Shown here: one piece after another, positions 1 to 9,238 of the stretch
Numbering within the stretch: the first letter of the stretch is position 1
Layout of the letters: each line of letters begins with the position of its first letter
NCBI RefSeq assembly: GCF_035621455.1
Contig: NZ_CP141822.1
Coordinates: 186,001-250,000 of the forward strand
Source: Vibrio natriegens NBRC 15636 = ATCC 14048 = DSM 759
GTDB taxonomy: Bacteria > Pseudomonadota > Gammaproteobacteria > Enterobacterales > Vibrionaceae
Direction of reading: 5' to 3'
DNA: 64,000 nucleotides
Notes under the pieces: generated by a model
The model's database searches: none
Told to the model about the DNA's origin: nothing
Seen by the model: the letters and a program-made list of their open reading frames with translations, nothing else
Translations under genes and position numbers: made by a program

Positions 1-1
1 T

Positions 2-328
2 GTAACTGTTGATCAGCTTGCTGATGTGGCGAGAAGGGTGAGCCAGACAGTTCTAGAAGAGCATCCAAACTATCCAGAAACTGAAGCCGGTGATGAAATC
101 TATGTTGATCTTTCCGAAGCACTCGAAGATGACGCTGTATTCAGCGAAATTGCTAATGCTGAACAGGACGATATCGACTCGGAAAACCCGATCTTTGATA
201 AAATTACTGATGATATAACAACAGGTAAACCAGCGGTTGTCCCTGCTCGCCCACCGACAGATGGCGGCACTACAGGTGGTACAGGTGGTACAGGTGGCAG
301 TGGTAGTGAAGGTGGCGGCGGCGCTTAA
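2..328 (+). CDS. C-terminal part of an unrecognised protein with Gly/Thr-rich tail (5' truncated)
   Basis: The reading frame is open from the left edge, so the gene probably begins upstream; an in-frame GTG at 26 is the only start-like codon near the edge and has no clear ribosome binding site. About 108 codons are visible. The visible part is very acidic in its middle (many Asp and Glu) and ends in a low-complexity tail made of Gly, Thr and Ser, rich in GGT/GGC codons, finishing at TAA. This composition is typical of secreted or surface proteins in bacteria, but I do not recognise the family. A strong rho-independent terminator follows 35 bp after the stop, and a YjbH-like outer-membrane gene starts directly behind it, so the two may form an operon with attenuated read-through, as in yjbE-yjbFGH further on. 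Confidence 0.55.
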   Translation, partial: VTVDQLADVARRVSQTVLEEHPNYPETEAGDEIYVDLSEALEDDAVFSEIANAEQDDIDSENPIFDKITDDITTGKPAVVPARPPTDGGTTGGTGGTGGSGSEGGGGA

Positions 329-363
329 TAACTTTCACTTTCCTTATCATCGTTAAAAGATTA

Positions 364-397
364 GTCACCCACAGCGCTCGCTTTGGGTGACTTTTTA
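364..397 (+). terminator. Rho-independent terminator/attenuator before the YjbH-like gene
   Basis: An 8-bp perfect stem (gtcaccca with tgggtgac, 364-371 and 384-391) is followed directly by a T run. It lies between the gene ending at 328 and the likely ATG at 405, so it would limit read-through into the downstream gene. Confidence 0.8.
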
Positions 398-404
398 TCA
401 ATGG

Positions 405-2513
405 ATGTATCGCATGTTCAAACCAAATTATTCCTGGCAAAGCTGCATAACAGCTGTTTTGCTCTTAAGCCCCTGTACCAGTTTTGCTTCACCCGATAAC
501 CTCTCTTCTTATCAGAGTTTCACCGGCTTGGGGTTTACCCCAAATGCTCAGGTGATTGATACTGGGGATTTTCATGTTTCTTTCAGCCAAGGCGTACCTT
601 ATCAGGGCTCTATTGCTCAGCTTGATGACTGGTTTTTTGGTGCCGGCATTCTTCCTGGTGTCGAAGCCGGGGGGAGAATCGTTACACAAACATACGATTG
701 TAATACTTACACTAGCAGTGACTGTGGAACCCGAGACTTGTCCGCGTCTTTTAAGGCTCAAGTTCCCTATATCTATGACTTAACTGGCATTCAACTGGCT
801 GTGGGGGCTCAAGATGTTGGTGGTGCTGCCAGCAACTTTAGAACGACTTATTTCGTTGCAGATAAAACCTTCGAAGACTATGGGTTACGTTTTAGTACTG
901 GTTATGGAAAATCCGACCTTAGTCTTGGGATTATGGACGGGCCTTTTGGTGGGGTAGAGTGGCAACCGCTTCCCTTTACTCAACTTGTCGGCGAATACGA
1001 TGCCAGCGAATTCAATGTCACAGCAAAGGTTTTCACTCCCGAGGGATTTTTGCCCTATGGCATTCAAACCTCTGCACATGTTGAGCTTTACACCGGTCAT
1101 CAGAATAGTGACCAGACGCTATGGGGCATCAATACAGCCATTCCATTATTAGGTTACAGCAGCAATAACATTAATAGCCGTAAGCGATTGAAGCTGGCCG
1201 TACAAGAAACGACTGAGAAGCGTCTTGCCTCTGAGTTGGCTGAAAGCCAATCAACTAGCCTGACGTCTTTGCAACAAGCTCTCAAGAATGAAGGCTTTAT
1301 CAATATTCAAACGGGCACTCACCTTAACCAATTGGTTGTTGCCCTCGAAAACCGACGTTACAACCACAATGAAGTTGACGGTGTTGGTGTGGCCTTGGGC
1401 TTAATCGCAACAAACCTAAGCCATGATACACTCGCGGATATGGTAGGTAGCAGTGATGCACCAGTGATCAACGTGCTGTTGCTGAATAATAATATTCCAG
1501 TAATGCGAGTTTCCACTACTCTCGACTGTTATCAGGACTTTTTGGCGACAGGCGAGTTATGCGAGAAGACCTCGTTTTCCTCAAAACACCTCAATGAATA
1601 CCGAAAACAGACTCAATGGATCCACCAGAATATCAACGAAGGGATTGGTCGTTCGCAACTCATTTTTGCGCCGATTATGAATTATAACGTTGCCACGGAA
1701 TACGGTGTTTTTGACTATTCTGTCGGTCTTAGTTCCAATCTGTACACACCATTGTGGCAAGGCGCAGCGTTTGATATCCGACATGTATTGCCGCTTGATG
1801 ATAGCGATGATTATGAGAGCGGTGGTCGCTGGGAAAATCAAAGCTTAGATAATGAGATCAACCGTGTTCTTATTCACCAAGCTTTCCGTCTACCTATTGA
1901 TATCATGACTCAGTTTTCTGCTGGTTATATCTACGGTGGTTACCTCGGCGGGATGAATGAAACGCAGTGGAATTCTCGTGAAGGAAACCATGGCGTTAGC
2001 TTCCAAATTAGCGAATTCACCTACAAGGATGATGTAGACTCACGTGGTCGTCAAATCGAAGACAAAGCGACCCGCTTAGCCAACTATACCTATTCAAAAC
2101 CAGACTGGAACTGGCAGTTAAGTTTACGAGGTGGGGAGTATTGGTTTGGCGATAAAGGCTTTGATATCACGACCACGCACTGGTTGGGGGATGCTAAATT
2201 CTTTGCAAAATACTTAAACAGTGAAGATGAAGAGTTTCTGACTCTTGGGGTCTCTTTACCGTTGACTCCATGGCGAGACATGAAGCCTGGATATTTACAG
2301 GTTAGAGGTATCGATCAATATGGGCTGACGGTGCAAACTCGAATCAATGATTCTCACAACAATGTGAATACCGGCCTTGGCCAGTCTATTGAGTTGCAAC
2401 ACAGTTTGGAGCGCGAGTATCTCAACCGTTCGAGGCTAACACCAGCGTATTTCAATACCAACCAACAGCGTATGAGAAATGCGTATATTCGTTTGTTAGA
2501 GCAAGAACTGTAA
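405..2513 (+). CDS. YjbH-like outer-membrane beta-barrel protein linked to exopolysaccharide
   Basis: About 702 residues beginning with a signal peptide (hydrophobic run ending near SFASP). The mature protein has many alternating aromatic/polar segments typical of outer-membrane beta-barrels, and an N-terminal stretch with the GPFGGVEW-type motif and a LVGEYDA-like strand that I associate with the YjbH/YmcA (GfcD) family of exopolysaccharide-operon proteins. Family members are thought to sit in the outer membrane and assist polysaccharide secretion; their mechanism is not established. ATG 405 was chosen because an earlier in-frame GTG at 387 lies inside the terminator stem; ATG 414 is an alternative. 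No strong ribosome binding site is visible for either. A second, different YjbH protein is encoded at 25,961-28,168, so the window holds two paralogues. Assignment rests on sequence pattern, not on a search. Confidence 0.7.
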   Translation: MYRMFKPNYSWQSCITAVLLLSPCTSFASPDNLSSYQSFTGLGFTPNAQVIDTGDFHVSFSQGVPYQGSIAQLDDWFFGAGILPGVEAGGRIVTQTYDCNTYTSSDCGTRDLSASFKAQVPYIYDLTGIQLAVGAQDVGGAASNFRTTYFVADKTFEDYGLRFSTGYGKSDLSLGIMDGPFGGVEWQPLPFTQLVGEYDASEFNVTAKVFTPEGFLPYGIQTSAHVELYTGHQNSDQTLWGINTAIPLLGYSSNNINSRKRLKLAVQETTEKRLASELAESQSTSLTSLQQALKNEGFINIQTGTHLNQLVVALENRRYNHNEVDGVGVALGLIATNLSHDTLADMVGSSDAPVINVLLLNNNIPVMRVSTTLDCYQDFLATGELCEKTSFSSKHLNEYRKQTQWIHQNINEGIGRSQLIFAPIMNYNVATEYGVFDYSVGLSSNLYTPLWQGAAFDIRHVLPLDDSDDYESGGRWENQSLDNEINRVLIHQAFRLPIDIMTQFSAGYIYGGYLGGMNETQWNSREGNHGVSFQISEFTYKDDVDSRGRQIEDKATRLANYTYSKPDWNWQLSLRGGEYWFGDKGFDITTTHWLGDAKFFAKYLNSEDEEFLTLGVSLPLTPWRDMKPGYLQVRGIDQYGLTVQTRINDSHNNVNTGLGQSIELQHSLEREYLNRSRLTPAYFNTNQQRMRNAYIRLLEQEL

Positions 2514-2533
2514 GTAGAATAAAAGTAATATGT

Positions 2534-2569
2534 AAGGGCGGCTTCCTAACTTAGGTACCGCCCTTTTTT
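2534..2569 (+). terminator. Rho-independent terminator after the YjbH-like gene
   Basis: Stem aagggcgg (2534-2541) with ccgccctt (2558-2565), 16-nt loop, then a run of T. It ends the rightward transcript before the convergent yicC gene. Confidence 0.85.
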
Positions 2570-2615
2570 CTTTAGAGGGTTAGATATGTGAGAGTAATAA
2601 ATACCCTAGAAAATA

Positions 2616-3482
2616 TTATTCGATATTCTGAATTTGTTCACGCATCTGTTCGATCAGAACTTTTAGCTCGACGCCAGATGCCGTAATGTCCGTACTGATT
2701 GATTTCGACGCTAGTGTGTTCGACTCTCGATTGAACTCTTGCATCATGAAATCCAGACGACGACCGACAGCGCCACCTTTTTTCAGAATGTTAGTCGTTT
2801 CTTTTACGTGAGAGTCGAGACGATCCAGCTCTTCTGCGACGTCAGATTTTTGCGCTAAAAGGATAAGCTCTTGCTCCACGCGAGAAGCATCCAGCTCGAC
2901 TTTGGCATCTTCAAACTTAGAGAACAGACGCTCACGTTGCCACTCCAGGATTTCTGGCATGCGTGCACGAACTTTTACTACTTCTGCCGTTATAGCATCT
3001 AGGCGTTGTTCGATAAGCGCTTTCATGTTGTCGCCTTCACGGCCACGAGCATCAATAAACTCACTCAAAGCTTCATCAAAAGCACTCAGTAAAACCTTGT
3101 TTACTTCATCCATGTCTTGCTCTGGCGTTTCCATCACACCTGGCCATTGCATGACTTGGAATGGGTTGATGCGGCTTAGTTCGCCCGTCATGTGCATCAC
3201 TTGCTCTGCCGCTTTAATCACTTGGTTTGCCAGAGTTTCATTGATGCTAAGTTCACCTTTCGCGGCTGGGTTCGCTTCAAAACGAAGGTTACACTCAACT
3301 TTACCGCGAGCTAGGCGCTTACGAAAACGCTCGCGTAGCAAGGGTTCTAGTGCTCGGAATTGTTCTGGCATGCGGAAGTAAGTTTCCAGGTAGCGCTGGT
3401 TTACACTGCGGATTTCCCATACCGCCGAACCCCAGTCGCCTTTCACTTCTTTGCGCGCATACGCTGTCATACTGTAAATCAT
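2616..3482 (-). CDS. yicC: YicC/YloC family endoribonuclease
   Basis: 288 residues, the normal size for the family. The N-terminus (MIYSMTAYARKE) and the following segment on residues running RSVNQRYLETYFRMPE are hallmark YicC_N sequence; the C-terminus with RRLDFMMQEFNRESNTL is the conserved C-terminal domain. E. coli YicC and B. subtilis YloC are reported endoribonucleases acting on RNA, including small RNAs. It is transcribed away from rph, and the divergent yicC-rph pair is conserved across Gammaproteobacteria. The start is the ATG at 3482; nothing suggests truncation. The intergenic region to rph (about 200 bp) must hold both promoters. Confidence 0.93.
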   Translation of the reverse strand: MIYSMTAYARKEVKGDWGSAVWEIRSVNQRYLETYFRMPEQFRALEPLLRERFRKRLARGKVECNLRFEANPAAKGELSINETLANQVIKAAEQVMHMTGELSRINPFQVMQWPGVMETPEQDMDEVNKVLLSAFDEALSEFIDARGREGDNMKALIEQRLDAITAEVVKVRARMPEILEWQRERLFSKFEDAKVELDASRVEQELILLAQKSDVAEELDRLDSHVKETTNILKKGGAVGRRLDFMMQEFNRESNTLASKSISTDITASGVELKVLIEQMREQIQNIE

Positions 3483-3614
3483 CGAATTTTCCTGTCTTCA
3501 ATTTTTTGAAAATTACCTAGAGAGTGTATCACGGAGTGAGAATAGGTGCGCGGGATGTAGCGCGATGTACTAGGGAAATGTGCATCGATTGCATGACTTG
3601 TGACCTAGGAATCC

Positions 3615-3634
3615 GGAATCGATTCCGCTATAAT
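3615..3634 (+). promoter_or_regulatory. Putative rph promoter -10 box overlapping a palindrome
   Basis: A consensus TATAAT lies at 3629-3634, about 48 bp upstream of the rph start. Directly upstream is a perfect 12-bp palindrome GGAATCGATTCC (3615-3626), preceded by another GGAATCC. No good -35 box is present at the normal spacing, so this may be an activator-dependent or operator-overlapped promoter. Seen in the sequence; function inferred. Confidence 0.45.
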
Positions 3635-3681
3635 CCTCGCCCAACCAAATCGTCTTCTCCTCATATTTAAGGTAGATGCCC

Positions 3682-4398
3682 ATGCGTCCAAACGATCGCA
3701 AGGCGGACCAAGTTCGCCCAATCAAAATTACTCGTAACTACACCGCTTACGCTGAAGGCTCAGTGTTAGTGGAGTTCGGTAATACCAAAGTGTTGTGTAA
3801 TGCGACCGTCGAAGAATCTGTACCGCGCTGGCTAAAAGGCCAAGGTAAAGGCTGGGTAACTGCAGAATACGGCATGCTGCCACGTGCAACACACTCTCGT
3901 ACTCGTCGCGAAGCGGCAAACGGTAAGCAGGGTGGCCGCACGATGGAAATCCAACGCCTTATCGCGCGCAGTCTACGTGCTGTTGTCGACTTAAAGGCGA
4001 TGGGTGAGTTTATGATCACCGTTGACTGTGACGTAATTCAAGCGGATGGCGGCACAAGAACTGCTTCAATCAGTGGTGCAAGTGTTGCGATGGCAGATGC
4101 GTTCCAGCACCTAATTGAGAGCGGCAAGCTAAAAGCAAACCCAATGAAAGGCCACGTAGCGGCGGTTTCTGTTGGTTTGCTAGGTGAGGAAGTACTGTGT
4201 GACCTTGAATATGTTGAAGATTCAGCCGCTGATACTGACATGAACGTGGTCATGACTGAAGAAGGCAAGATGATTGAAATTCAGGGCACAGCAGAAGGCG
4301 AACCGTTTAGTCACGAGCAACTGATGGCACTGCTGGAGTCGGCGAAAATCGGCATTAGCGAAATCGTCGCGGCGCAGAAGGCGGCGTTAGAAAATTAA
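3682..4398 (+). CDS. rph: Ribonuclease PH
   Basis: 238 residues, matching the length of E. coli RNase PH. The protein begins [13 protein letters not shown] and carries the catalytic acidic cluster of the family ([15 protein letters not shown], near residues 170-185) and the RLIARSLRA phosphate-binding region. RNase PH is a phosphate-dependent 3' exonuclease that trims tRNA 3' ends. Two ATGs are possible: 3676 and 3682. The AAGG at 3669-3672 is nine bases before 3682 but only three before 3676, so 3682 is preferred and gives the usual family N-terminus. It precedes pyrE with a terminator-like attenuator between, as in E. coli. Confidence 0.96.
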   Translation: MRPNDRKADQVRPIKITRNYTAYAEGSVLVEFGNTKVLCNATVEESVPRWLKGQGKGWVTAEYGMLPRATHSRTRREAANGKQGGRTMEIQRLIARSLRAVVDLKAMGEFMITVDCDVIQADGGTRTASISGASVAMADAFQHLIESGKLKANPMKGHVAAVSVGLLGEEVLCDLEYVEDSAADTDMNVVMTEEGKMIEIQGTAEGEPFSHEQLMALLESAKIGISEIVAAQKAALEN

Positions 4399-4403
4399 TT
4401 TTT

Positions 4404-4438
4404 AAAAATAGCTTCCCCGCAAAGGAAGCTATTTTTTT
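4404..4438 (+). terminator. rph-pyrE intercistronic attenuator
   Basis: A stem of about 12 bp (aaaatagcttcc with ggaagctatttt) followed by seven T begins only 5 bp after the rph stop. In E. coli a terminator at this place attenuates pyrE according to UTP supply, because ribosomes close behind RNA polymerase at the rph end block the hairpin. Position and shape fit that mechanism; the regulation itself is inferred. Confidence 0.8.
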
Positions 4439-4508
4439 GCGTATTTTTAGGGCTTTTGTCCTAGAACTTTAATACTGATATCCACACACTGAAAATTGAG
4501 AGAAATCC

Positions 4509-5150
4509 ATGAAAGCATACCAGCGTGAATTTATTGAGTTTGCACTTGAGAAAGAAGTTCTTAAGTTTGGTGAGTTTACTTTGAAATCAGGCCGTAAGAG
4601 CCCTTACTTCTTTAACGCTGGTCTTTTCAATACAGGTCGCGACCTTGCTCGTCTTGGTCGTTTCTACGCAGCCGCATTGGCAGACTCAGGTATCGAGTTC
4701 GATGTGTTATTTGGCCCTGCGTACAAAGGTATCCCTATCGCGACGACAACAGCAGTAGCACTTGCGGACCACCATGATATCGACACGCCTTACTGCTTTA
4801 ACCGTAAAGAAGCGAAAGACCACGGTGAAGGTGGCAACCTGGTCGGTTCGGCTCTTGAAGGTCGCATTATGCTGGTTGATGATGTGATCACAGCAGGTAC
4901 CGCAATTCGTGAATCGATGGAAATCATCAAGGCGAACGGTGCTGACTTAGCTGGCGTGTTGGTGGCTATCGACCGTCAAGAAAAAGGCAAAGGCGAGCTG
5001 TCTGCGATTCAGGAAGTTGAGCGCGACTTCGGCTGTGCAGTGATCTCTATCGTGAGTTTGGGTGACCTAGTGACTTACCTTGAAGAGAAAGGCAACGCTG
5101 CAGAGCACCTAGATGCTGTAAAAGCATACCGCGCGGAATACGGCATTTAA
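4509..5150 (+). CDS. pyrE: Orotate phosphoribosyltransferase
   Basis: 213 residues, the same length as the E. coli enzyme. It converts orotate and PRPP to orotidine 5'-phosphate in pyrimidine synthesis. The PRPP-binding signature [11 protein letters not shown] is at about residues 122-132; the N-terminus ([19 protein letters not shown]) is typical. The start ATG is preceded by GAGAGAAA. The gene lies downstream of rph behind an attenuator and ends at a strong bidirectional terminator shared with the convergent lpxN-like gene. Confidence 0.97.
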   Translation: MKAYQREFIEFALEKEVLKFGEFTLKSGRKSPYFFNAGLFNTGRDLARLGRFYAAALADSGIEFDVLFGPAYKGIPIATTTAVALADHHDIDTPYCFNRKEAKDHGEGGNLVGSALEGRIMLVDDVITAGTAIRESMEIIKANGADLAGVLVAIDRQEKGKGELSAIQEVERDFGCAVISIVSLGDLVTYLEEKGNAAEHLDAVKAYRAEYGI

Positions 5151-5174
5151 TCTATTCTAAAGCTTTAAAACGTA

Positions 5175-5210
5175 AAAAAGGGGCTGGTGGATATCCATCA
5201 GCCCCTTTTT
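5175..5210. terminator. Bidirectional terminator between pyrE and the lpxN-like gene
   Basis: Stem of 16 pairs with one G-U (aaaaaggggctggtgg with ccatcagccccttttt) and a 4-nt loop. A run on one side and T run on the other make it work in both directions. Confidence 0.88.
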
Positions 5211-5223
5211 ATTTTGTTACCAC

Positions 5224-6174
5224 TTATCTGTAGCGAATGCCTTTTGGCACGTTTTCATCCTGCATGGTTTTGTAGCGCTTATGCAGCCACATCCATTGTT
5301 CAGGAGCGCGTAAGATGACTTCTTCCACGTATTTGTTCATGTACGCTGCGGCGGCAACTTCGTCTTTTTGCGGGTAATCGGCTTTAATGCATTTATCTGC
5401 AATGATTTCATACTTACCCTGCTCATTACGGAAGCCTGAACCCGGAACAATGGCACACTTCGATGTATAAGCCAGAATGCTCGTACCTGTGGTGGTACAA
5501 GCATCTTCTACTGCGAAGAATGGCACATACACCGATTTGTTGCGTCCGTAATCGTGGTCAGGTAGATAGAACAGACGTTCACCACTACGCAAGACGCGAA
5601 TCATCTTTTTCACGTCTTTACGGTCAATCAGTTTGTTGCCGTTATGGGTGCGGCCCCAGTACTGGATAAAATTATAAGCTGGATTATCGTGTGGACGAAA
5701 TGCGCCGTAACCCGCAAGTCCCATGACTGCAAAAGCACGTGCGGTGATTTCAAGGTTCAATGCATGCACACAGCAGAGTAGGACGCCTTTTCCTTCTTGC
5801 GCCTTTTCTTTCAGAGCACCAACATCTTTTTCCACTAGCAGCGTTTTAAAGCGCCAAGTTGGCCAGAACCAGGTAATGCCGGTTTCGATCAGTGCCATGC
5901 CGGTGTTTTTGAAGTTTTCGGTAACGATACGATCGATGTCTTCTTGAGACTTGTCCGGAAAAGCCAACTCAAGGTTACGCTTTGCGACGTGTACTCGTTT
6001 TTTACCATAACGCATGCCGAGCTTACCCACCGATTGGCCCAACGACAGAAGCAAGCGGTAAGGAAGAATATTAACGATGATCGCCAGTAGACCAAACCCT
6101 ATCCATACCCCCCAGTTACGTGGATGGAGAAGGGAAAGAGAAAACTCTGGCTGCATTTGTTTGTCTTTACTCAT
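5224..6174 (-). CDS. lpxN: Lipid A secondary acyltransferase, LpxL/LpxN-like
   Basis: 316 residues with the features of the HtrB/LpxL late acyltransferases: an N-terminal membrane segment (GFGLLAIIVNILPYRLLLSLG), the catalytic HX4E motif (HALNLE, about residue 137-142), a LPDHDYG motif and a C-terminal RAPEQWMWLHKRYK stretch. In V. cholerae the acyltransferase at this position next to slmA (LpxN) adds a 3-hydroxyacyl chain to lipid A; the same role is inferred here from synteny, and an LpxL-type chain specificity is the alternative. It follows slmA with a 5-bp gap, so the two are probably one transcript. A second, LpxM-like, enzyme is encoded at 23,782-24,762. Confidence 0.85.
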   Translation of the reverse strand: MSKDKQMQPEFSLSLLHPRNWGVWIGFGLLAIIVNILPYRLLLSLGQSVGKLGMRYGKKRVHVAKRNLELAFPDKSQEDIDRIVTENFKNTGMALIETGITWFWPTWRFKTLLVEKDVGALKEKAQEGKGVLLCCVHALNLEITARAFAVMGLAGYGAFRPHDNPAYNFIQYWGRTHNGNKLIDRKDVKKMIRVLRSGERLFYLPDHDYGRNKSVYVPFFAVEDACTTTGTSILAYTSKCAIVPGSGFRNEQGKYEIIADKCIKADYPQKDEVAAAAYMNKYVEEVILRAPEQWMWLHKRYKTMQDENVPKGIRYR

Positions 6175-6179
6175 AATCT

Positions 6180-6770
6180 CTACTTAATTTGTGCGCTGAG
6201 CAATGCCCAATATTCATCAAAGTTGGCAGTAGGTTGATATTTGAAGTCACTACGAACAAAGCGGTTTAGACTGCCCTCTACTTGGCCCAGGATCTGTGCC
6301 GCAAGAATGCGTTCTTCTACAGGGAAAGATTTCCCTTCACGAAGTTTACGTTCTCGTAGGATCTGACGCAGCTGTGTTTCAATTCGTTCGAATAGCTGAT
6401 TGATTCTTTCACGCAGGCGTTCATTCTCAAACATTAGAGCATGACCTGACAGAATGCGTGTCAGACCAGGGTTACGCTCCGAAAAGACCAGAATCAGATG
6501 CATCACCATACGGATACGCTCCAAGGTATCTTTTTCGTCGTCAAGAATACGGTTAATACGAGTCATTAATGCTTCTTCAATGAATTCGATCAAACCTTCG
6601 AACATACGCGCTTTACTTGGGAAATGGCGGTAGAGCGCCGCTTCTGAAACGCCAACTTGTTTCGCCAGTTTTGCCGTAGTAATACGTGAAGCGCCTTCTG
6701 TAGATTCAAGCATCTGTGCTAACGCTTGCAAGATCTCTTCACGACGATTGGATTTTTTACTGCCGGCCAT
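6180..6770 (-). CDS. slmA: Nucleoid occlusion factor SlmA (TetR family)
   Basis: 196 residues, near the 198 of E. coli SlmA. An N-terminal TetR-type helix-turn-helix ([20 protein letters not shown], about residues 31-50) is followed by an all-helical dimerisation domain. SlmA binds SBS sites on the chromosome and disrupts FtsZ polymers near the nucleoid. The location between an lpxN-like gene and coaBC is conserved in vibrios. A consensus -10 box lies about 40 bp upstream on this strand. Confidence 0.95.
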   Translation of the reverse strand: MAGSKKSNRREEILQALAQMLESTEGASRITTAKLAKQVGVSEAALYRHFPSKARMFEGLIEFIEEALMTRINRILDDEKDTLERIRMVMHLILVFSERNPGLTRILSGHALMFENERLRERINQLFERIETQLRQILRERKLREGKSFPVEERILAAQILGQVEGSLNRFVRSDFKYQPTANFDEYWALLSAQIK

Positions 6771-6809
6771 TAGTTATTTCCTTTCAAAATACAAAGTTGA
6801 GCGGAGGGG

Positions 6810-6815
6810 ATTATA
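6810..6815 (-). promoter_or_regulatory. Putative slmA -10 box
   Basis: On the minus strand the sequence TATAAT sits 40 bp upstream of the slmA start, in the 160-bp gap to coaBC. No clear -35 at 16-18 bp spacing, so only the -10 is claimed. Confidence 0.4.
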
Positions 6816-6930
6816 AGACGCTAAGTCGGATCAAACTAGACTACTGAGGGTGGATTGGGAGTTACAACACCCTCAATTGTCATGTTTGTACTAAATTTTC
6901 GCCAGTTTCTTATCAAAAAATGAGCGCTAA

Positions 6931-8130
6931 TTACATTAATGCGTGCATTTTTTCGAGGATTTTAAAACTCAGTGCCTCTTTAGATTCTAAAGCGAGAGCG
7001 AGTTCACCTTCTGGCCAGAAAAGAGTAATCGCATTGTCGTTGCTGTTGAAGCCTTGTCCTTCAACCGATACGTCATTTGCACATATCATATTGAGATTTT
7101 TCTTCACTAACTTACCACGAGCATAAGTTTCGACATCGTTAGTTTCAGCGGCGAAGCCGACAGTGAATGGGCGCTTGTCTGTCATGGCTGCAACCGACGC
7201 AACAATATCAGGGTTTTTCACCATTTTGATGACCATCTGGTCGTTGTCTGCGGTCTTTTTCAATTTTTGAGACGCGATGTCTTCTGGTCGGTAATCGGCT
7301 ACTGCGGCGCAACTGATAAACGCGTCATGATTGGAGGCATGCGACATTACAGCATCATACATTTCTTGAGCGCTTGCGACGTTAATGCGTTCAACGCCCG
7401 CTGGAGTACTTAAACTTACAGGACCACTTACTAGAGTAACCTTAGCCCCCAGTTGCGCTGCTGCATTCGCCAGTGCAAAGCCCATTTTACCAGAGCTGTG
7501 GTTGCTGATGTAGCGCACGGGATCGATGGCTTCTTGGGTTGGGCCCGCTGTGATTAGTACTGATTTTCCTTCGAGTACTTTAGGCTGAAAAAACTGCTCA
7601 CACAGATGCACCAGTTGCATTGGCTCTAACATACGGCCAGGGCCGACATCACCACATGCTTGTTCGCCAGCGCCTGGCCCCCAAATGTGCATGCCACGAC
7701 GAGCCAAGGTTGCGATGTTCTCTTGTGTGGCCACATTACTATACATCTGTTGGTTCATTGCCGGAGATACCGCAACTGGTGAATCAGTGGCTAACACTAG
7801 AGTTGTCAGCAGGTCATTTCCCATCCCTGTCGACAGTCGAGCAATCAAATCAGCCGTTGCTGGCGCGAGCAAGACTAAGTCGGCCCATTTTGCCAATTCA
7901 ATGTGCCCCATCGACGCTTCAGCGGCGGGATCAAATAGGCTGTCAGAGACTGGGTGGCCCGAAACCGCTTGCATGGTGAGTGGAGTAATAAACTCCTGAG
8001 CCGCCTTGGTCATCACGACGCGCACTTGTGCGCCTCTCTCTATTAAACGACGAGTTAGCTCCGCACATTTATACGCGGCAATACCGCCACTGATGCCGAG
8101 TAGAATTTTCTTTCCTGCTAGTGTTTGCAT
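6931..8130 (-). CDS. coaBC: Bifunctional phosphopantothenoylcysteine decarboxylase / phosphopantothenate-cysteine ligase
   Basis: 399 residues. The N-terminal CoaC flavodoxin-like half shows ISGGIAAYK (13-21), the catalytic His in [11 protein letters not shown] (His76), the PAMNQQM substrate-clamp motif with Asn126, and Cys159 in GEQACGD. The C-terminal CoaB half carries ITAGPTQE, the AAVADYRPE motif and the KLKK lysine motif near residue 290. Together these convert 4'-phosphopantothenate to 4'-phosphopantetheine in CoA synthesis. An upstream GGAG (on the minus strand) supports the ATG at 8130. coaD, the next enzyme of the pathway, is 3.3 kb away. Confidence 0.97.
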   Translation of the reverse strand: MQTLAGKKILLGISGGIAAYKCAELTRRLIERGAQVRVVMTKAAQEFITPLTMQAVSGHPVSDSLFDPAAEASMGHIELAKWADLVLLAPATADLIARLSTGMGNDLLTTLVLATDSPVAVSPAMNQQMYSNVATQENIATLARRGMHIWGPGAGEQACGDVGPGRMLEPMQLVHLCEQFFQPKVLEGKSVLITAGPTQEAIDPVRYISNHSSGKMGFALANAAAQLGAKVTLVSGPVSLSTPAGVERINVASAQEMYDAVMSHASNHDAFISCAAVADYRPEDIASQKLKKTADNDQMVIKMVKNPDIVASVAAMTDKRPFTVGFAAETNDVETYARGKLVKKNLNMICANDVSVEGQGFNSNDNAITLFWPEGELALALESKEALSFKILEKMHALM

Positions 8131-8342
8131 GTGAGATCTCCAATTTTTCTGGCGACGAGTTTAGCACAACTCAAAGTCTTACCGCCTGCGTATATTTAGT
8201 TTGCTTACTTTGCTATGCCACTATTATGTGGTCGTAATTCGAAGTGACGTACCCCAATAATTCGGCTGAAAATTCACGATCTGGTTGGTAATTTTAAACT
8301 TTGATGAACCACTAAATTACACAGAAAATCAGAACGGAACTA

Positions 8343-8376
8343 AAAAAGCGAAAGTCATACTCGACTTTCGCTTTTT
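8343..8376. terminator. Strong symmetric terminator upstream of radC, with no assigned upstream gene
   Basis: A perfect 14-bp stem (aaaaagcgaaagtc with gactttcgcttttt) and 6-nt loop, T runs on both strands, about 40 bp before radC. Both neighbours (coaBC on minus, radC on plus) are transcribed away from it, so it ends neither. It could close a short transcript arising between 8131 and 8340, or mark a lost gene; V. cholerae has an extra gene in this gap. A weak promoter-like pair (TTGCTT, 15 bp, TATTAT) lies near 8200-8226. Confidence 0.75.
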
Positions 8377-8417
8377 GTTTTGTGGAATAGGGGCTCTTAC
8401 CTATAAAGAGACAGTCG

Positions 8418-9092
8418 ATGATACTCAAATCCTTACCGAATGAGTCGATGCCTCGGGAGAAGTTGCTCCAGAGAGGACCACAAGCGCTAACCGATGCTGA
8501 ATTACTCGCTATATTTCTGCGTACAGGCACGCAAGGCATGAACGTGATTGAATTGGCGGATTTCCTAATTCAGGATTTTGGCTCGCTCAGGCAGCTGTTT
8601 TCAGCGTCAGAGAAAGACTTCTGCCAACATAAAGGTTTAGGGCAAGCTAAATATGTTCAACTACAAGCCGTGCTTGAGATGACTCAGCGTTATTTAGCGG
8701 AAACTTTAAAGCGTGGTGATGCCTTAACCAGCCCGGAACAGACGAAGTTGTACCTCTCATCGATTTTGAGAGATCGACAAAGAGAGGCCTTTTATATTCT
8801 TTTTCTCGATAATCAGCACCGCGTTATAAAAGATGAAATCTTATTCGAAGGAACGTTGGATGCGGCGTCGGTTTATCCGCGAGAAGTGGTGAAGCGAGCC
8901 TTGCATCATAACGCGGCAGCCTTGATTCTTGCTCATAATCATCCGTCTGGTGTGGCGGAGCCGAGCCAGTCTGACAGAAGAATTACTCGCCGTTTAATCG
9001 ACGCTTTAGCACTGGTAGATATTCGCATTTTGGACCATTTCGTCATCGGTGATGGAGAAAGTGTCTCTTTTGCTGAAAGAGGATGGATATAA
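8418..9092 (+). CDS. radC: RadC/YicR family JAB1-MPN domain protein
   Basis: 224 residues, the usual size. An N-terminal helix-hairpin-helix-like UPF0758 region (residues 1-90, [18 protein letters not shown]) precedes a JAB/MPN metalloprotease-like domain with the zinc motif HNHPSG (about 173-178) and an Asp 8 residues on, plus an upstream Glu in EGTLDAA. The family was once tied to DNA repair, but that role has been withdrawn; the real function is unclear. The position beside rpmBG is conserved in Gammaproteobacteria. Confidence 0.93.
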   Translation: MILKSLPNESMPREKLLQRGPQALTDAELLAIFLRTGTQGMNVIELADFLIQDFGSLRQLFSASEKDFCQHKGLGQAKYVQLQAVLEMTQRYLAETLKRGDALTSPEQTKLYLSSILRDRQREAFYILFLDNQHRVIKDEILFEGTLDAASVYPREVVKRALHHNAAALILAHNHPSGVAEPSQSDRRITRRLIDALALVDIRILDHFVIGDGESVSFAERGWI

Positions 9093-9108
9093 CTGTGCGT
9101 TTTTTAGG

Positions 9109-9136
9109 TTGTTAGTTGCAAAAAATCTGCTATCAT
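9109..9136 (+). promoter_or_regulatory. Possible upstream rpmB promoter
   Basis: TTGTTA (9109-9114), 16 bp, TATCAT (9131-9136), just past the radC stop. A candidate distal promoter for rpmBG. Confidence 0.35.
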
Positions 9137-9238
9137 CCACGCCACTAAATTTTAAACTGAATTCAGCTTGGACTGCTAGAAAAAACCTGCTGTCTAAAAA
9201 AAGATCACGAAAACCTGTAAAAAGGATCTGTTCGGGTC

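Noticed and set aside
278..325. Tandem GGT/GGC-rich tract at the end of the first gene
   Set aside because: It encodes a Gly/Thr/Ser tail in frame; there are no unique spacers, so it is neither CRISPR nor a non-coding repeat.
387..404. GTG at 387 as start of the YjbH-like protein
   Set aside because: It lies inside the terminator stem and has no ribosome binding site; ATG 405 or 414 gives a normal signal peptide.
2902..3381. 159-codon plus-strand frame opposite yicC
   Set aside because: Antisense shadow of a well-recognised gene; composition is not protein-like (many Ser, Arg and Leu) and no start signals are present.
3676..3681. Upstream ATG of rph
   Set aside because: Only three bases from the AAGG site, while the next ATG has proper spacing and gives the family N-terminus.
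7620..7999. Two plus-strand frames of over 100 codons opposite coaBC
   Set aside because: They mirror the coaBC codons and show no family motif or ribosome binding site.
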